Shown one piece after another: positions 12,101 through 23,508 of a DNA stretch of 64,000 nucleotides. Numbering within the stretch: position 1 is the first letter of the stretch; the number at the start of each line of letters is the position of its first letter. Position numbers and translations under genes: made by a program. This DNA comes from Hippophae tibetana. Its lineage: Eukaryota; Streptophyta; Magnoliopsida; Rosales; Elaeagnaceae. The notes under the pieces were generated by a model that saw only the letters and a list, made by a program, of their open reading frames with translations, had not been told where the DNA came from and searched no databases. Location: contig CM072810.1 in assembly GCA_037013495.1 (NCBI GenBank), positions 59,196,843 to 59,260,842 of the forward strand, written 5' to 3'.

Positions 12101-13220
12101 TGATTTGGATTGATTGAGAAGTGTAAGGAGCTCTTGATATTGGGCAGATGTAAGATTGTGGGATGGTGTCTTTGGTCGGAGCAGCTTTCCTGAAAGTCAG
12201 TATGATGAGCTTTGGAAGGGAAGCCATAACTTGTGTTTCTCTTATCTTGAATTACTCCTTTCTTCCGACACATGTTGATGTCATGTCCATTTAAACCACA
12301 GAAATTACATTTGAGACACTTTCGACAGTTTTCAAAAATGTGTCCATTGAGACCACAAAAATCACATTTGAGGTGACTTCGGCAATTCTCAGAATTATGA
12401 CCTATATTGTTGCATCTATTGCACTTGAGATGTGGGTTCCTTGGTGGGTAATTTTTCTGAGGATATTATGGACGACTATCTCTGGCAACAAGTGCGGCAG
12501 CTTCTGGCATCCTTCATATGCTTTGAGTGGAGACAGCTCTTTGCTTTTCATCTTGAACAATAAGTGAATATACCTTATTTACTGTAGGTAATGGTTCCAT
12601 GAGCAAGATTTGTCCGCGTGCTGATGTGTAAACCGTGTTAAGGCCCATGAGAAACTTTATGGTCGTTGCTTTTGTTGATATTCTTGTAATTCCCTTCCGG
12701 CATTTCCTCCACAGTGTGGAAGAGGACATGGTGCATCACGACTATCCCATAAAATTTTCAATTTGGTATAGTATTCTCCAATGCTCACACCTTCTTGCAT
12801 GCAATCATGGATCTCTTGTTCAATGTGGAATAGGTGCACGCTGTTGGTGTGCAAAAAGCGTTCCTTTAATTCTTCCCATAGCTCATATGCAGTATCACTA
12901 TACATGACACTTTCTGTAATTTTGGGTGATATGGTGTTGAGGATCCATCCTTTGACAAGAATATTGCAGCGAGTCCATTGTTTGATTTCTGCTTCAAGGT
13001 TTGTTGATGGCCTTTTGATTGTGCCGTCAATGAATCCTTCTTTGTTTTTGGTTATTAGAGCCATGAGCATTGCATGACTCCAAATGTGATAGTTTTCTTG
13101 GTTTAAGGATTGAGCTACAAGAACCATGCCTGGTTGGTCTGAGTGGTGTAGATATAATGAATGGCTAGGATCATCATACCATTTTGGTAAAGTAGGGTTG
13201 GTATTGGTAGTCATAGACAT
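12101..13220 (-). pseudogene. copia gag with three tandem zinc knuckles, frameshifted
   Basis: The likely start is the Met at 13220 (MSMTTNTNPTLPKWYDD); an in-frame Met further upstream at 13274 is possible. The N-terminal block (DDPSHSLYLHHSDQPG, SQSLNQENYHIWSHAM-like) and the following helical block (WTRCNILVKGWILNTISP, ELWEELKERF) are the plant copia gag domains. The frame shifts near 12660-12690, stops occur near 12514 and 12475, then come three CCHC knuckles: CNRCNNIGHNSENC (12382-12423), CDFCGLNGHIFENC (12325-12366) and CNFCGLNGHDINMC (12268-12309), each 57 bp apart. Another frame change (about 12130-12190) precedes the protease. Confidence 0.88.
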
Positions 13221-13828
13221 TTTTGGTTGAATAAATTTGAAAGAACGGGATGGGTTTAAGTGTGTTTTAAACAATAATGACTATTTATGAAATAAATAAT
13301 GGACTGAAATATGCTTTATCTTATAGAAAATGAGTCAAGGATTACAGAACCGGAAATTTCAGCCGCAGAACCGGTCGGAAAGTGGATGAACCGACGTCTG
13401 GAGTGGTTGGAACGGCGGCTGCAACGGTGAAGCACTGAACCGGATGAAGACCGGACCGGACCGAGGACCAAACCGAGTGAACGACGCGTCGTTTATTTCA
13501 GCGCCGAGCGAACGACGTGTCGTTTGTTTCAGTGGGCGAGCGACGACGTGTCGTTGGAGTCGTCTTCTTCAGCAGCTGGCGCGTGTTGGAGCGTGCGTCT
13601 CCGGCGAGGCGCGTGGAATGCCGGCGAGATTAAACAAGGTGCGTGTGAGCGCATGGAGAGGTATTTTGGCTTGATTTTAATTGCAGATTGCTCGGATTTT
13701 TCTGAATAATATGCTGGGATGAAATTGAAATTATTTTGTGAATCGAAATTGGTTTTGGAAAAAAAACAGATTGAGGAAAAATTGGAAAAAATTTCTATGA
13801 GCTGATTTTTCTGGGAATTGTTTCCTAA
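13221..13828 (-). other. copia untranslated leader with GC-rich 31-bp repeats
   Basis: This is the stretch between the primer-binding site and gag. It is far more GC-rich than the rest of the element from 13340 to 13660. It holds three 12-bp near-palindromes (ACGACGCGTCGT at 13481, ACGACGTGTCGT at 13512 and 13543) at exactly 31-bp spacing. The open frames here on plus (13444-13709) are by-products of the composition. In retrotransposons this region normally carries packaging and dimerisation signals; that role is inference here. Confidence 0.7.
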
Positions 13829-14050
13829 GCTCTGATACCATGTAAGAATTGGATTTATTGATGATGAATAAACGAATGTTTACAACCTATTTATACAAAA
13901 GAAAAGAAAAATTATAATAATTAAAAATAAACACAATTATGGAGAGGCATGTTCTTGGACAATCTATCATTCTCCACCAACAGCTTGGTGGCTGCTTTCA
14001 GCTGGTGTGTTGGTTGTCACCAACTGGATATCATGTTCTTTAACACATAT
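13829..14050 (-). repeat. copia 5' LTR (205 bp) with primer-binding site and target duplication
   Basis: The LTR is 13841-14045. On the minus strand it is followed by TGGTATCAGAGCTTAGGAA, an exact match to the usual plant copia tRNA-Met site. The 5-bp duplication CATAT is at 14046-14050. A TATAAATAGG box lies within it (complement near 13887-13898). Confidence 0.95.
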
Positions 14051-14090
14051 ATTTATAATTGAATTAAAAAAAAAAGACTGGCATCAATAA

Positions 14091-14118
14091 CATGTATATG
14101 TATATATATAAGCATATG
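14091..14118 (+). promoter_or_regulatory. candidate TATA region of the BAHD gene
   Basis: The stretch TATATGTATATATATAAG lies 60-85 bp upstream of the start codon, between the copia insertion (ends 14045) and the gene. It is the only TATA-like element in the 126 bp of non-transposon sequence left upstream. AT-rich sequence makes chance matches common. Confidence 0.4.
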
Positions 14119-14176
14119 AACAATCACAAGTTTCTTAAAGGGTGCAATTTAATTTGGATAATTTCCAAATTAACAA

Positions 14177-15535
14177 ATGGCTGCTGAAATTATAAAGTTT
14201 GAGACAATCCAAAGAGAAACCATTAAACCTTCAACTCCAACTCCTGATAATCTGAAAAGCTATAAGCTCTCTCTTCTTGATCAAGTTGCTCCAGATATGT
14301 ACGTCCCATTGGTTCTCTTCTATCCCATTTCTAGATCTAGTGGCCTCCCTGACATTGACAATTTATTAGCTGAAAGATTCAAGTATTTGAAAATTACTTT
14401 ATCACAAACTCTCACTCACTTCTACCCATTAGCTGGAAAACTAAAAAATAATTCTTGGGTTGATTGTAATTACAAATATGATACTCAGCTTATTCAAACA
14501 AAAGTGAAATATCCCATATCGAAAATACTTGAAAACCCAAATACTGAAATTATAAAACAACTCCTTCCAGTTTCTATAGAAACCAAAGAAAAAGAAGCAA
14601 GTTCTTTGTTACTTGTCAAAGTTAACAATTTTGAATGTGGCGGAATTGCTATTGGGTTAAGCATTTCACACAAGGTAGTTGATGCATCCACATTATGTGC
14701 TTTTCTCAACCATTGGTCTATAAGTAGTAAATGTTCTTCTTCTGATCATCCTAAATTTAATATTGCTTCATCTCTTTTTCCACCACTTGATTTGTTCATC
14801 AGCTCTATGTTGGTGCCAGATGATATTGATCCTGTTGTAGAATTTGTCAAAGATAATAAATGTTCAACAAGAATATTTGTGTTTGATGCTTCAAAGATTG
14901 TCAATCTTCAATCTAGAGTAGCAAGTAAAACCGTGCCTAACCCGACTCGTGTCGAAGCAGTTTCCTCACTTATTTGGAAATGTGCAATGGAGGCATCAAG
15001 GACTAATTCAAATTCATCAGGCTGTAGTATAAGGCCATCTGTGTTTTGCCAGACTGTTGATATGCGTAAAAGGGTAGTATTGCCTTGTTTGGCAGCTCAA
15101 AACATAGCTGGAAACTTTGTGAGTTTTTTTACAGCAAAGATAGATGAAATTCAGATTGATTTGCAAGAATTAGTAGTCAAGATGAGAAGAGGAATTGAAG
15201 AGGTTATTGAGAATTATAAAAAAGGGTATGATGGTGATGAGATACAAAAGGCACTTGTAGAGTTTGGTGATTACATTAAAAATGAGAATATAGATAACTA
15301 CAATTGCACAAGTTGGTGTAGGTTTCCACTTTATAATAAGGCTAATTTTGGATGGGGAAAGCCATCATGGGTTAGTACAAGCGGTGTGACATTCAAGAAT
15401 GTCATGCAATTGATTGATACCAAAGATGGGGATGGAATAGAAGCATGGCTTACTTTTAGAGATGAAGACATGTTCTTGTTTGAAATAAATGACGACCTGC
15501 GTGCTTTTGCTCTTTTAAATCCACCCATAATCTAA
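14177..15535 (+). CDS. BAHD-family acyltransferase, vinorine synthase-like
   Basis: An intact single-exon gene of 452 residues, the normal BAHD length. BAHD enzymes are cytosolic and move an acyl group from an acyl-CoA to an alcohol or amine of a specialised metabolite. The catalytic HxxxD motif is HKVVD (residues 165-169), the His being the general base, with the usual context IAIGLSISHKVVDAST. The structural motif near the C-terminus reads NFGWG (390-394) where the family consensus is DFGWG, so Asp is replaced by Asn. Other family blocks are visible: LSLLDQVAP, QTLTHFYPLAGK, TRVEAVSSLIWKCAM, QTVDMRKR and AGNFVSFF. The overall look is that of the alkaloid and terpenoid-ester clade (vinorine synthase and relatives), but substrate cannot be read from sequence. 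The start codon is preceded by AACAA. No stops or frameshifts are seen. The copia element ending 131 bp upstream may have replaced part of its promoter. Confidence 0.95.
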   Translation: MAAEIIKFETIQRETIKPSTPTPDNLKSYKLSLLDQVAPDMYVPLVLFYPISRSSGLPDIDNLLAERFKYLKITLSQTLTHFYPLAGKLKNNSWVDCNYKYDTQLIQTKVKYPISKILENPNTEIIKQLLPVSIETKEKEASSLLLVKVNNFECGGIAIGLSISHKVVDASTLCAFLNHWSISSKCSSSDHPKFNIASSLFPPLDLFISSMLVPDDIDPVVEFVKDNKCSTRIFVFDASKIVNLQSRVASKTVPNPTRVEAVSSLIWKCAMEASRTNSNSSGCSIRPSVFCQTVDMRKRVVLPCLAAQNIAGNFVSFFTAKIDEIQIDLQELVVKMRRGIEEVIENYKKGYDGDEIQKALVEFGDYIKNENIDNYNCTSWCRFPLYNKANFGWGKPSWVSTSGVTFKNVMQLIDTKDGDGIEAWLTFRDEDMFLFEINDDLRAFALLNPPII

Positions 15536-15562
15536 CCTTCTTTCTACTTCCTTGTCTTAATC

Positions 15563-15568
15563 AATAAA
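15563..15568 (+). terminator. polyadenylation signal of the BAHD gene
   Basis: An exact AATAAA 28 bp after the stop codon, in a T-rich context. It is close to the stop, so a downstream signal may also be used. Confidence 0.5.
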
Positions 15569-16552
15569 ATTTTCTCTAAAATTTATCTCTCATTCCTCTT
15601 CCAAATCTGTAGTAGTCCATTTAATTTTGTTATGTAAGATATGTGTACATGAAGATTGCTTGTAAGTTGATAATTTGTTGAATGAAATCATTTTATGAGA
15701 AATACTAAATACACACAATTTTGTACTCAAATTTGCACTAAAACTTTTACAATACAATATTGATACATAAAACTTAAATATCACAAATTTGAGATAAATT
15801 TCAAATTATGTGATATAATATTATTAGTATTCATAGTTGAGTATATTGATTAATAAAAAACTTTTATGACATTGTGATATATCTGTAATGTATAGTAATG
15901 TTCATCATATAATTATTAATTTGAGCAAAATTTTTTGTGTGTTTAACACTAATCATCATTTTTATTATTAAAAAATAACTAGTAATTAATTTGCATTTCA
16001 CTTAAAATTTATTATTTTTTAATAAACAGTATTGGTTCTACTAATACATACATTTTATATTAAATGGGGTTCAAACTCTATCTTTTTAGTGACTCATTAG
16101 AGTATATGATATTGAACTTTACAATGGCCGGCAACTTTGCAAGTTTTGTTTGCTCAAAGTTTGTATATATATCAATTGACACCTACTAGTCGACAAGGGT
16201 ACGTATGACTCGTAACCAACGTATGAACAGTTAACAGCTGACTTCTTTTGTCTCATCGTCTTCTTCTACTTGGCATTTTCCACGGATTATTACTCATTCT
16301 ACAAATTGTCTTTGCAGGGCATTTCTACAAACATAAGGGATTCACATTTAATATTTTTATAATTAAAGCATTAAAGTAGCTACTGAGCAAAAGTAGTATC
16401 TTTTTTTTATTACCGATCATCCTATGATAAATCTGTTATTCATCATATAACTTTTATATATATATATATATATATATATCTTCTTCTTTCTCTCTTTTAT
16501 ATTTGTATGTTTACTTATATTTATAAATAATTATATTATTTATTATCTTAAA
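15569..16552. other. intergenic sequence
   Basis: AT-rich with no coding signal. A (TA)n microsatellite lies at about 16455-16482. Confidence 0.5.
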
Positions 16553-16557
16553 CTTTA

Positions 16558-17785
16558 TGTAAGATACTTAAGAGCTAAGTATCGGGTTCAAGAGCTATGG
16601 AGCTATGCTCAAACATTAGCGATATTTATAAATAAAATATTTGTATATAATATTAGTTTTTAAGTGTTTTTTTTAAGAATATTTTCAAGTCGAAAAAACT
16701 ATTGAACCTTATATAAGAACATTGTTCAAATAGGTTACTCAATCGATCGAGCTTAATTAAAACTGAATGGATTAATTTTTAATATGATTAGATCGATCGA
16801 AGCATTAACTTGATTGATTGAGATTAATAACTAGATCAATTCACTTATTTTTAAATTAATTAATTTTTTTACTAGATCAATCGAGATTTAACTAAATCAA
16901 TTGAAAGTAAAGTTTTCAAATTTAACCTAATTTTTACTTTAGTCAATTAGTATTTTTACTATGTTGTCCTTATATTTTTAGGCTATTCTATATACTTTCA
17001 AGGACATATTTGTAATAGACTTTTGACCTAGGGTTTCTACTCATGTTGTTTAATCATATTATTGGCTCAAAATTTTGTTAACCACACAAGAGTATTATTG
17101 AGAATTATTATTTTCATATTATTTTGTTTCTTGTTTTGCTAAAACTATTCAAGTAGGATTTTTCATTGAGTTAATTTGTCAAACATTTGTGGTAGTGTTT
17201 GATGAATTGACAAACCTACAATATTTGTGATATTCTTCTTTTAATTGATGTTCTAGTACTACTAGTTGATTTTGTTTTATCTGTTGATTTGTTAAATCAT
17301 CTAGTTATGGTTATTCATTATTAAATATGATCTAGAATACACATTTTTACTTGTGATATTGTCCTAACTTTTCAGATTATAGCTATACAGGTTTAATTAA
17401 CTAGTGTGACTCAAGTTCATTGGAATGTTGGTTCGATTTGAACACCTTTCTTGTAGATATTATGATAAAAATAATGATTTATAAGTAGATTACTCGAGAG
17501 AATTATCTTGGTGGATAGTTTGAGTCATAATCTTGTAATTGGACCTTATTTTTCATAGTGGATGATTAGGTGGTCCAGTGGACCAATGGTTTTGTTCCTA
17601 GGTCATTGGTGTGGCTTAAATTATTTGCACCTAAAATTCTCGTTTGTCAATCTTTATATTTCTGCATTACTTTATTTACATGTGATTACATGTCTAACAG
17701 TTCTATAGTTTTTTAATATCTTATACTTTTGTTGATAATCTTTTCTTAACCTTCTCTAGCTAACTAAATAAAAAAAATTCTCTTA
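16558..17785 (+). repeat. 5' LTR of the large copia element (about 1.23 kb)
   Basis: It matches 26527-27863 over most of its length, for example 'tttcaagtcgaa', the block rich in GATCGATC motifs, 'gtgtttgatgaat', and 'cttaaattatttgcacctaaa'. Many CpG-containing motifs intact in the other copy appear here as TpG or CpA forms. The end is placed just before the primer-binding site at 17788. Confidence 0.75.
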
Positions 17786-18085
17786 ATTGGTATCAGAATA
17801 GGTCACTAGACACACTTAGTGTGCCCAAGACCTTGTAACAGATCATTTAAGAGAGGGATTGTCTACAACTCATGTATCTTATTTTTATGGGTATAATTAC
17901 CTATATTCCAATGCTCTTATAAGAACTATTCTACAATTTTTAGATGAAAGTGTATGAAACTATGTGCTTTATGGTTATCAATGATAATGTAGTCACTCTT
18001 AAGCCTAAGAACGAATGAACCAATCAAGATAAAACTGCTAGCAATTGGAATCAAAAGGGTATTAATGCTTTTTTTTAGTGTTGTG
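17786..18085 (+). pseudogene. copia gag, N-terminal fragment
   Basis: The primer-binding site TTGGTATCAGA (from 17787) is followed by a degraded reading frame with traces of the gag N-terminus (a GYNYLYSNALIRTILQFLDESV-like region near 17890-17960). Stops are frequent. Continuity with the fragment starting at 23509 is inferred from the gypsy element's target duplication. Confidence 0.5.
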
Positions 18086-18090
18086 TCTAC

Positions 18091-19408
18091 TGATGCATGC
18101 TTACATGAATAATTAATTTACATCTTACTTTAAATTACTTAAGATATTATTATTTCGTATATAGCAAAAGTAAGGGTATTTCCCCATAAGATTTTAGAAA
18201 CTACCTCATATTTATTAAAATGGGGGTTTTATTTTGTAAATTAAAAATTAAATCTAACAACTAAATATTAATTAAAATAAAAAAAAATTATAAAGATTAT
18301 GATAAGGATTCAATAAAAGGACGATTATAGGATCATTCTCAATCATAGCATGTATTGCAAATCAACAAAAGCATATCATATTCTTCTATTATTTGATTAT
18401 ACTAACTTAGAGAAATTTATAAAAGCAAAAATTTCCACATTTTCTTAAATATTCATTAAATTAAACAAACTCTTAATCCAATTTTTTTAATAGATTCTCT
18501 AAATTTAATCTCGAAGTATTAATTTTTAAAGAAGAAAATTGGATCAAGGTTAAATACACAAGTTCAATTTAATTATCTTAAGTATTAATTCTCATTACAA
18601 GCAATGTATCATTAATTAATTAAATTAATTAAGCGATTATGTACCCAATCAACTAAATTAATTAACGATGAATTAATTTGATTATTTAATTGTATACTTA
18701 AATAATAAAATAAAGTCATAAAACAATTAAAACGAAGAGTTAATACATAATAAAAAAGAATAATTGAATTGAATATTGCATATCTTATTAAATATTATAA
18801 TCCGTAATTAGGGCTTTGAAATTACCCACAATCAATTATAAAATTAGTTATTCATGCCAAACAATAAATTTAGAAAATTATTCATGAAAACAATAAAAGA
18901 AAGGAGAAGAAATCTTAGGATTTTTATTTTTAAATCTAATCTTCAACTCCTTTAATTTCTTTTTTAATTATCTTTTTCTTAATTATTGCTTACATCTTAA
19001 TTCTATAATTTTTATTTTGAATTTTTCTCTTTATTTTTTGTGTAATTTTGATATAGAGTGTTATTTTGTATTTATATCAAGAAAACTGTTATGTTTTTGA
19101 GTTGTATTAAGGCCGACTATATGCGACTTACACGCAAAAAGGGATATGCATGGTGCAAGAATTTATAAAGGGAGTGCCATGTATCATAATGGGAGATTTA
19201 GAGTAAGCATTTTTCTTTAAGTACATTCACATATATTTCTAAGTACATCTATATGTCAAATAAAAATCATAAAAATTTGTAAAAATCTAGAAACTTAATA
19301 TTTTCTTAATAAATACAAAAATAAATATTTTTATTTCATTATAATAATTAAATATACATAATGTAAAGGAACCAATATATAAAAATATGTATAAAATATC
19401 ACTTATCA
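18091..19408 (-). repeat. 3' LTR of nested gypsy element
   Basis: About 1.32 kb. It aligns by eye with 22159-23503 across 'cttactttaaattacttaagat', 'aattaaatctaacaactaaat', the 'attaattaacgatgaatta' block and the terminal 'tatcacttatca'. Confidence 0.75.
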
Positions 19409-20026
19409 ATCTCACTCACACGTACTATTTACTTGTCCTCGAGCAAAGTCGATACACATAATAAAAAGAATAAGCCTTTTGATATTTTATCTCAAGAACT
19501 TAACAATATTATAATTTTAAATTCAAATAAATGTTAGATATTATCTCTAATAATCTCTTTACTACAGTGACTTACATTAATCATGCTCAAAATGTGTGTA
19601 TAATGTAGTATCAATTAACAATAGTCAAATCATCTAACATAAATAAATTCAAACATTATTCCTCTATATAAAATATTACTATTATTTTTAGAGTTATATT
19701 GGATACCAAAGAATTTTCTTAAAATTATATATCTACTAACTAAAAATATTCCTTAAAACCAAAAGATCTTTCATTTGGTTATAATATGTGGGTATGTTTG
19801 TTGGTTTAATAAAATGAAACAAACAAAAGAGAAGCAAAAGTTTATGAATACATGGAGTAAGAGAAATAGACCTATAAATAACACTATTATAAGACCAATT
19901 ATGCCAATAAAATATAGTCAACTTTCATTATTTTGGACCAAACGTAATTATTGACTTCTTTTCTTTTATTTATGTCACTTTTTTAAATAATAGACATCAT
20001 TTTTTATAATTATTTTCATCTTTTCC

Positions 20027-20075
<49 letters not shown>

Positions 20076-22158
20076 TTTTTCTTCTTCTTCTTTTTCTTTA
20101 TTTTTGGGGGAACATATTATAGCATAGGTCATTTTGTATGTTGGATATTTAATTAATTATAGGATAATTGACACTCTTAAATCTTATTCTAACATTTTTA
20201 TAAGACATGTTCTCTTTTTGTATAACTCCACTTATTCTTAAACTATAAGATATAACCAATGTATTCGATTTAAAGGGTAAGGAATGGGTACAAATTATTA
20301 GCTCATGTAGGCTCAAATTGGTTCTCCAAAATAGTTGTTCTCGAAAGAATAAAAACATTAATGGTAGAAAAATTTAGGCAAAGAAGTTAATCCTATTACC
20401 TTAATCATTTTTCAAGAAATACATGTAGCATTCGCCTCAATAAATTTAAAGAAAAATTCTAGCAACCTATTCTTATTCATTAAAACTACAATAATGTTCC
20501 AAAGGATTCATAAATTGGTTACCTTTATTTAAGAACAAGGTCAAGGCTCTATCAACATTAATTATCCTTTTGACCTAACATTTCTTAGCGATGTTAGAAA
20601 ATAAATAGATACTATGTGATTGATTCTAATCTCTTCTATTAATCTAAGGAATGCAACAAATAAATACTAAAAACAAAAAAAATTATGCTACTTAGAGCAT
20701 ACTAATCCTAAAACATACTAAACTAATAAAGCATAAAAAATAAAGATAGTGATGTATTAATACTCCACCACATCTAATTCTTACATTTTTCTCGATATAA
20801 GCACATGCATATATATAATGTAAAATTAAGTAAAAAGGGAATAGAAAACAAATCTGGTGTATTGCCTCCTACAAAGTTCTTGGTTTAACGTCCTTAGCCT
20901 GACGCTATCACTTTTATCATCCACCGTCATCAAAGATCTTAAAGTGCGTGATGTCGAACTTCGAATTTAGCAATTCATTGTTTACATCTTTACACCTTGA
21001 TGATAGTCTTATTTGAAGAATACTAGACACATTATCCCTCAACCTATCTTTTTGTTATTCTTACATTTGTCATTGATAAGAAAAATTCATTATGGTACTT
21101 TTCATACCAAGGTTCCTCCTTAATATCTTTCGTAAGAGATATGTGATAATGCACCTTGGGGAATGTATCCAAATTTTCTTTTTCATGATTCTATTTCATT
21201 GAATTGTCAAACCTATTGAAGAAAGATAAAGTAGGATCATCAGTGAAAAAGAAAGGTTTGAATACTACCTTTGGTATCACATTGGATTCTTTGAAAGTGA
21301 TGGTTTTTTTCCTTTTTACTAACATTTTCTTCGTATATATCATTCGTAGTGATTATTTGAAGCTCCTTTAATTGCTTACCACTCTCCATAATAATGGTAT
21401 TGATGGTTTCTCTAAGTTTAGCAATTATTTGGGCAAATTAAGTCTCAAGGTTTTTTATACCAACATTTGTGTCATGCTAAAACCTGAGTGATTATTGTTG
21501 AACTTAATAGTATATTATTGGAATTGACCAGTATTTGATACTATTGTATTTATCAAATTCTCTAAAGATTTATTGTGAGTGGTTATAGTTGGTTGTGGGA
21601 ATGAAAAATTAGGTGTAATATTGAAACTCTCTACCAAATTTTTATATGAATAACTTGGGTATTAATGATCTCATAATCATGTATTATACATGTTAAAATA
21701 TGGATCATACCTAGGCCGTTGTCTTTTAAATTCACCTGTAGTATTTGCGTAGTCTCAATTATCTCATTGATGCTCAAACTATGGTACAATAAAAATAAAA
21801 TAGATAAACTAAACTAAAAGTAAAAATAAATAAAACTAGAATAAAAATAAAAATAATAATAATAAATTTAAAAAATAAATAAATAAAAACTAGCAATTCA
21901 TTATGATTTTGAAAAGAAAATAAAGATTATAAATAAATTAAGTAAATATAAAACAAAAATAAATCTAAATATAAATAAAAATAAAGAAAGATTTTTTATT
22001 TTTAATGAATTTTTTTAATAAATATTTTTTTCAATTTTCATAATTTTTATTATTTTTTATTTTTTAATATATTTTTATTATATATATATATATATAATAA
22101 ATAAAAATAAATAAGAGTTAATTTAATAAAAAATATTTGATAATAGGACACTAAAAAT
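19409..22158 (-). other. internal region of nested gypsy element
   Basis: Mostly non-coding. Gag-like traces lie at 21400-21720 on the minus strand, a (TA)n tract at about 20030-20072, and low-complexity A-rich sequence at 21790-22110. Small open frames at 19736-19921 and 20149-20358 show no domain. Confidence 0.5.
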
Positions 22159-23503
22159 TTATGCGTATTCAAATGAACAATCAATTTAAATCTTACTTTA
22201 TATTGCTTAAGATGTCGTTATTTAGTATATAGTAAGAAAGTGTCTTTCATGGAAAAGATTTTAAAAACTAACTCTTATTTATTAAAAAAAGATGTTTTGT
22301 TTTGTAAACTAGAAATTAAATCTAACAACTAAATATAAATTAAAATATAAAGATTCAATAAAAGGATGATTACAAGATCATTCTCTACCACTAGCATATA
22401 TTGTAAATCAACAAAAGGGTATTATACTCTTCTATTGTTTGATCATATCAACTTAAAAAAATTTACAAAAACAAAAATCTCCACCTCTTATTACATATTC
22501 GTTAAATTAAACAAGTTCTTAGTCCAATTCTTTTTAATAAAAAACTTAAAATAAGCTCTCCAAATTTAATATATCAAAAGTATTAATTTTTAAATAAGCA
22601 AATTGGATTAAGGTTAAACAGACAAACTCAGTTTAATTATCTTGAGTATTAATTTTCATTATAAGTAATTTATCATTAATTATTTAAATTGATTAAGCCA
22701 TTACGTACCAAATCAACTAAATTAATTAATGATGAATTAAATTGATTATTTAATTACACACTTAAATAATCAAATAAATTCACACAATAATTAAAATAGA
22801 AAATTAATACATAATAAAAAAATAATGGAATATAATATTTAAAATCTTATTAAATATTGTAATTCACATCTCAGACTTTGAAATCACCCACAATCAATTA
22901 TAAAATTAAATATTCATGATAAATAATAAATTCATAAAATTATTCATGAAAATAAAAAAAGAGGAAGAAATCTTAGGGTTTTATTTTTGAATATGATCTT
23001 CAACTCTCTTAATATTTTCTTCAATCATCTTCTTTTCAATCGTTACCTTCAACTTAATTCTATAATTTATGTATTTTTTTTGTATTTTTCTCTTCATTTT
23101 TTGTGTGATTCTGACTCTATTTTATGTAGTGTTATTTTTATATTTATATTGAAAAATTGATATGTTTTTGAATTGTATTAGGATTGATTATATGAAACTT
23201 AATGCGCAAAAATGGGTATATATGCATGGCGTTGGAATCTTGTACTGGAATTTATAAAGGAGCGCCATGTGTTATAATGGGAGATTTAGAGTGATTGTTT
23301 ACGCTGGAATTTATAAGAAAGTGGCACGTGTCACAATGGGAGACTTAGAGTGATTGTTCACGTGTGAGGCGCTGGAATGATTTATATTTTTCTTCTAAGT
23401 GCATCCGTATATAAATAATTTTTTCAATAAATACAAAAATAAATAATTTTAGTTTATTATAAAAATGAAATATATAAAAATGTATATAAAGTATCACTTA
23501 TCA
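22159..23503 (-). repeat. 5' LTR of nested gypsy element
   Basis: About 1.35 kb, the partner of 18091-19408. Its left end is more diverged (TTATGCG instead of TGATGCA). A short internal duplication near 23255-23350 repeats 'atttataa...gtg...cacaatgggaga(t/c)ttagagtgattgtt'. Confidence 0.72.
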
Positions 23504-23508
23504 CCTAC

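Larger units (their letters stand above)
8615..14045 (-). mobile_element. complete but inactive Ty1/copia retrotransposon
   Basis: All structural marks are present on the minus strand: 5' LTR 14045-13841, primer-binding site TGGTATCAGAGC complementary to initiator tRNA-Met (13840-13829), gag, pol in copia order (protease, integrase, RT, RNase H), polypurine tract TTGAGGGGGAA, 3' LTR 8819-8615. The 5-bp target duplication CATAT flanks it perfectly (8610-8614 and 14046-14050). The two LTRs are both 205 bp and by eye differ at about a dozen positions (about 94% identical), so the insertion is not recent. It lies 131 bp upstream of the start codon of the BAHD gene, in opposite orientation. Confidence 0.95.
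18086..23508 (-). mobile_element. decayed Ty3/gypsy element nested in copia gag
   Basis: LTR copies at 18091-19408 and 22159-23503 face the same way. Read on the minus strand, the LTR starts TGATAAGTG, the usual gypsy start, so sense is minus. Flanking 5-bp sequences TCTAC (18086-18090) and CCTAC (23504-23508) fit a target duplication with one change. The internal 2.75 kb has only traces of coding: gag-like remnants near 21400-21720 that parallel 2230-2520 of the first gypsy element, and a post-integrase segment near 20864-20930 that parallels 790-850. No pol domains are recognisable. Long (TA)n tracts and AT-rich drift show age. Confidence 0.72.

Noticed and set aside
13444..13709. Two plus-strand open frames in GC-rich sequence next to the BAHD gene
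   Set aside because: They lie inside the copia leader, overlap in different frames and contain the 31-bp repeats; no domain.
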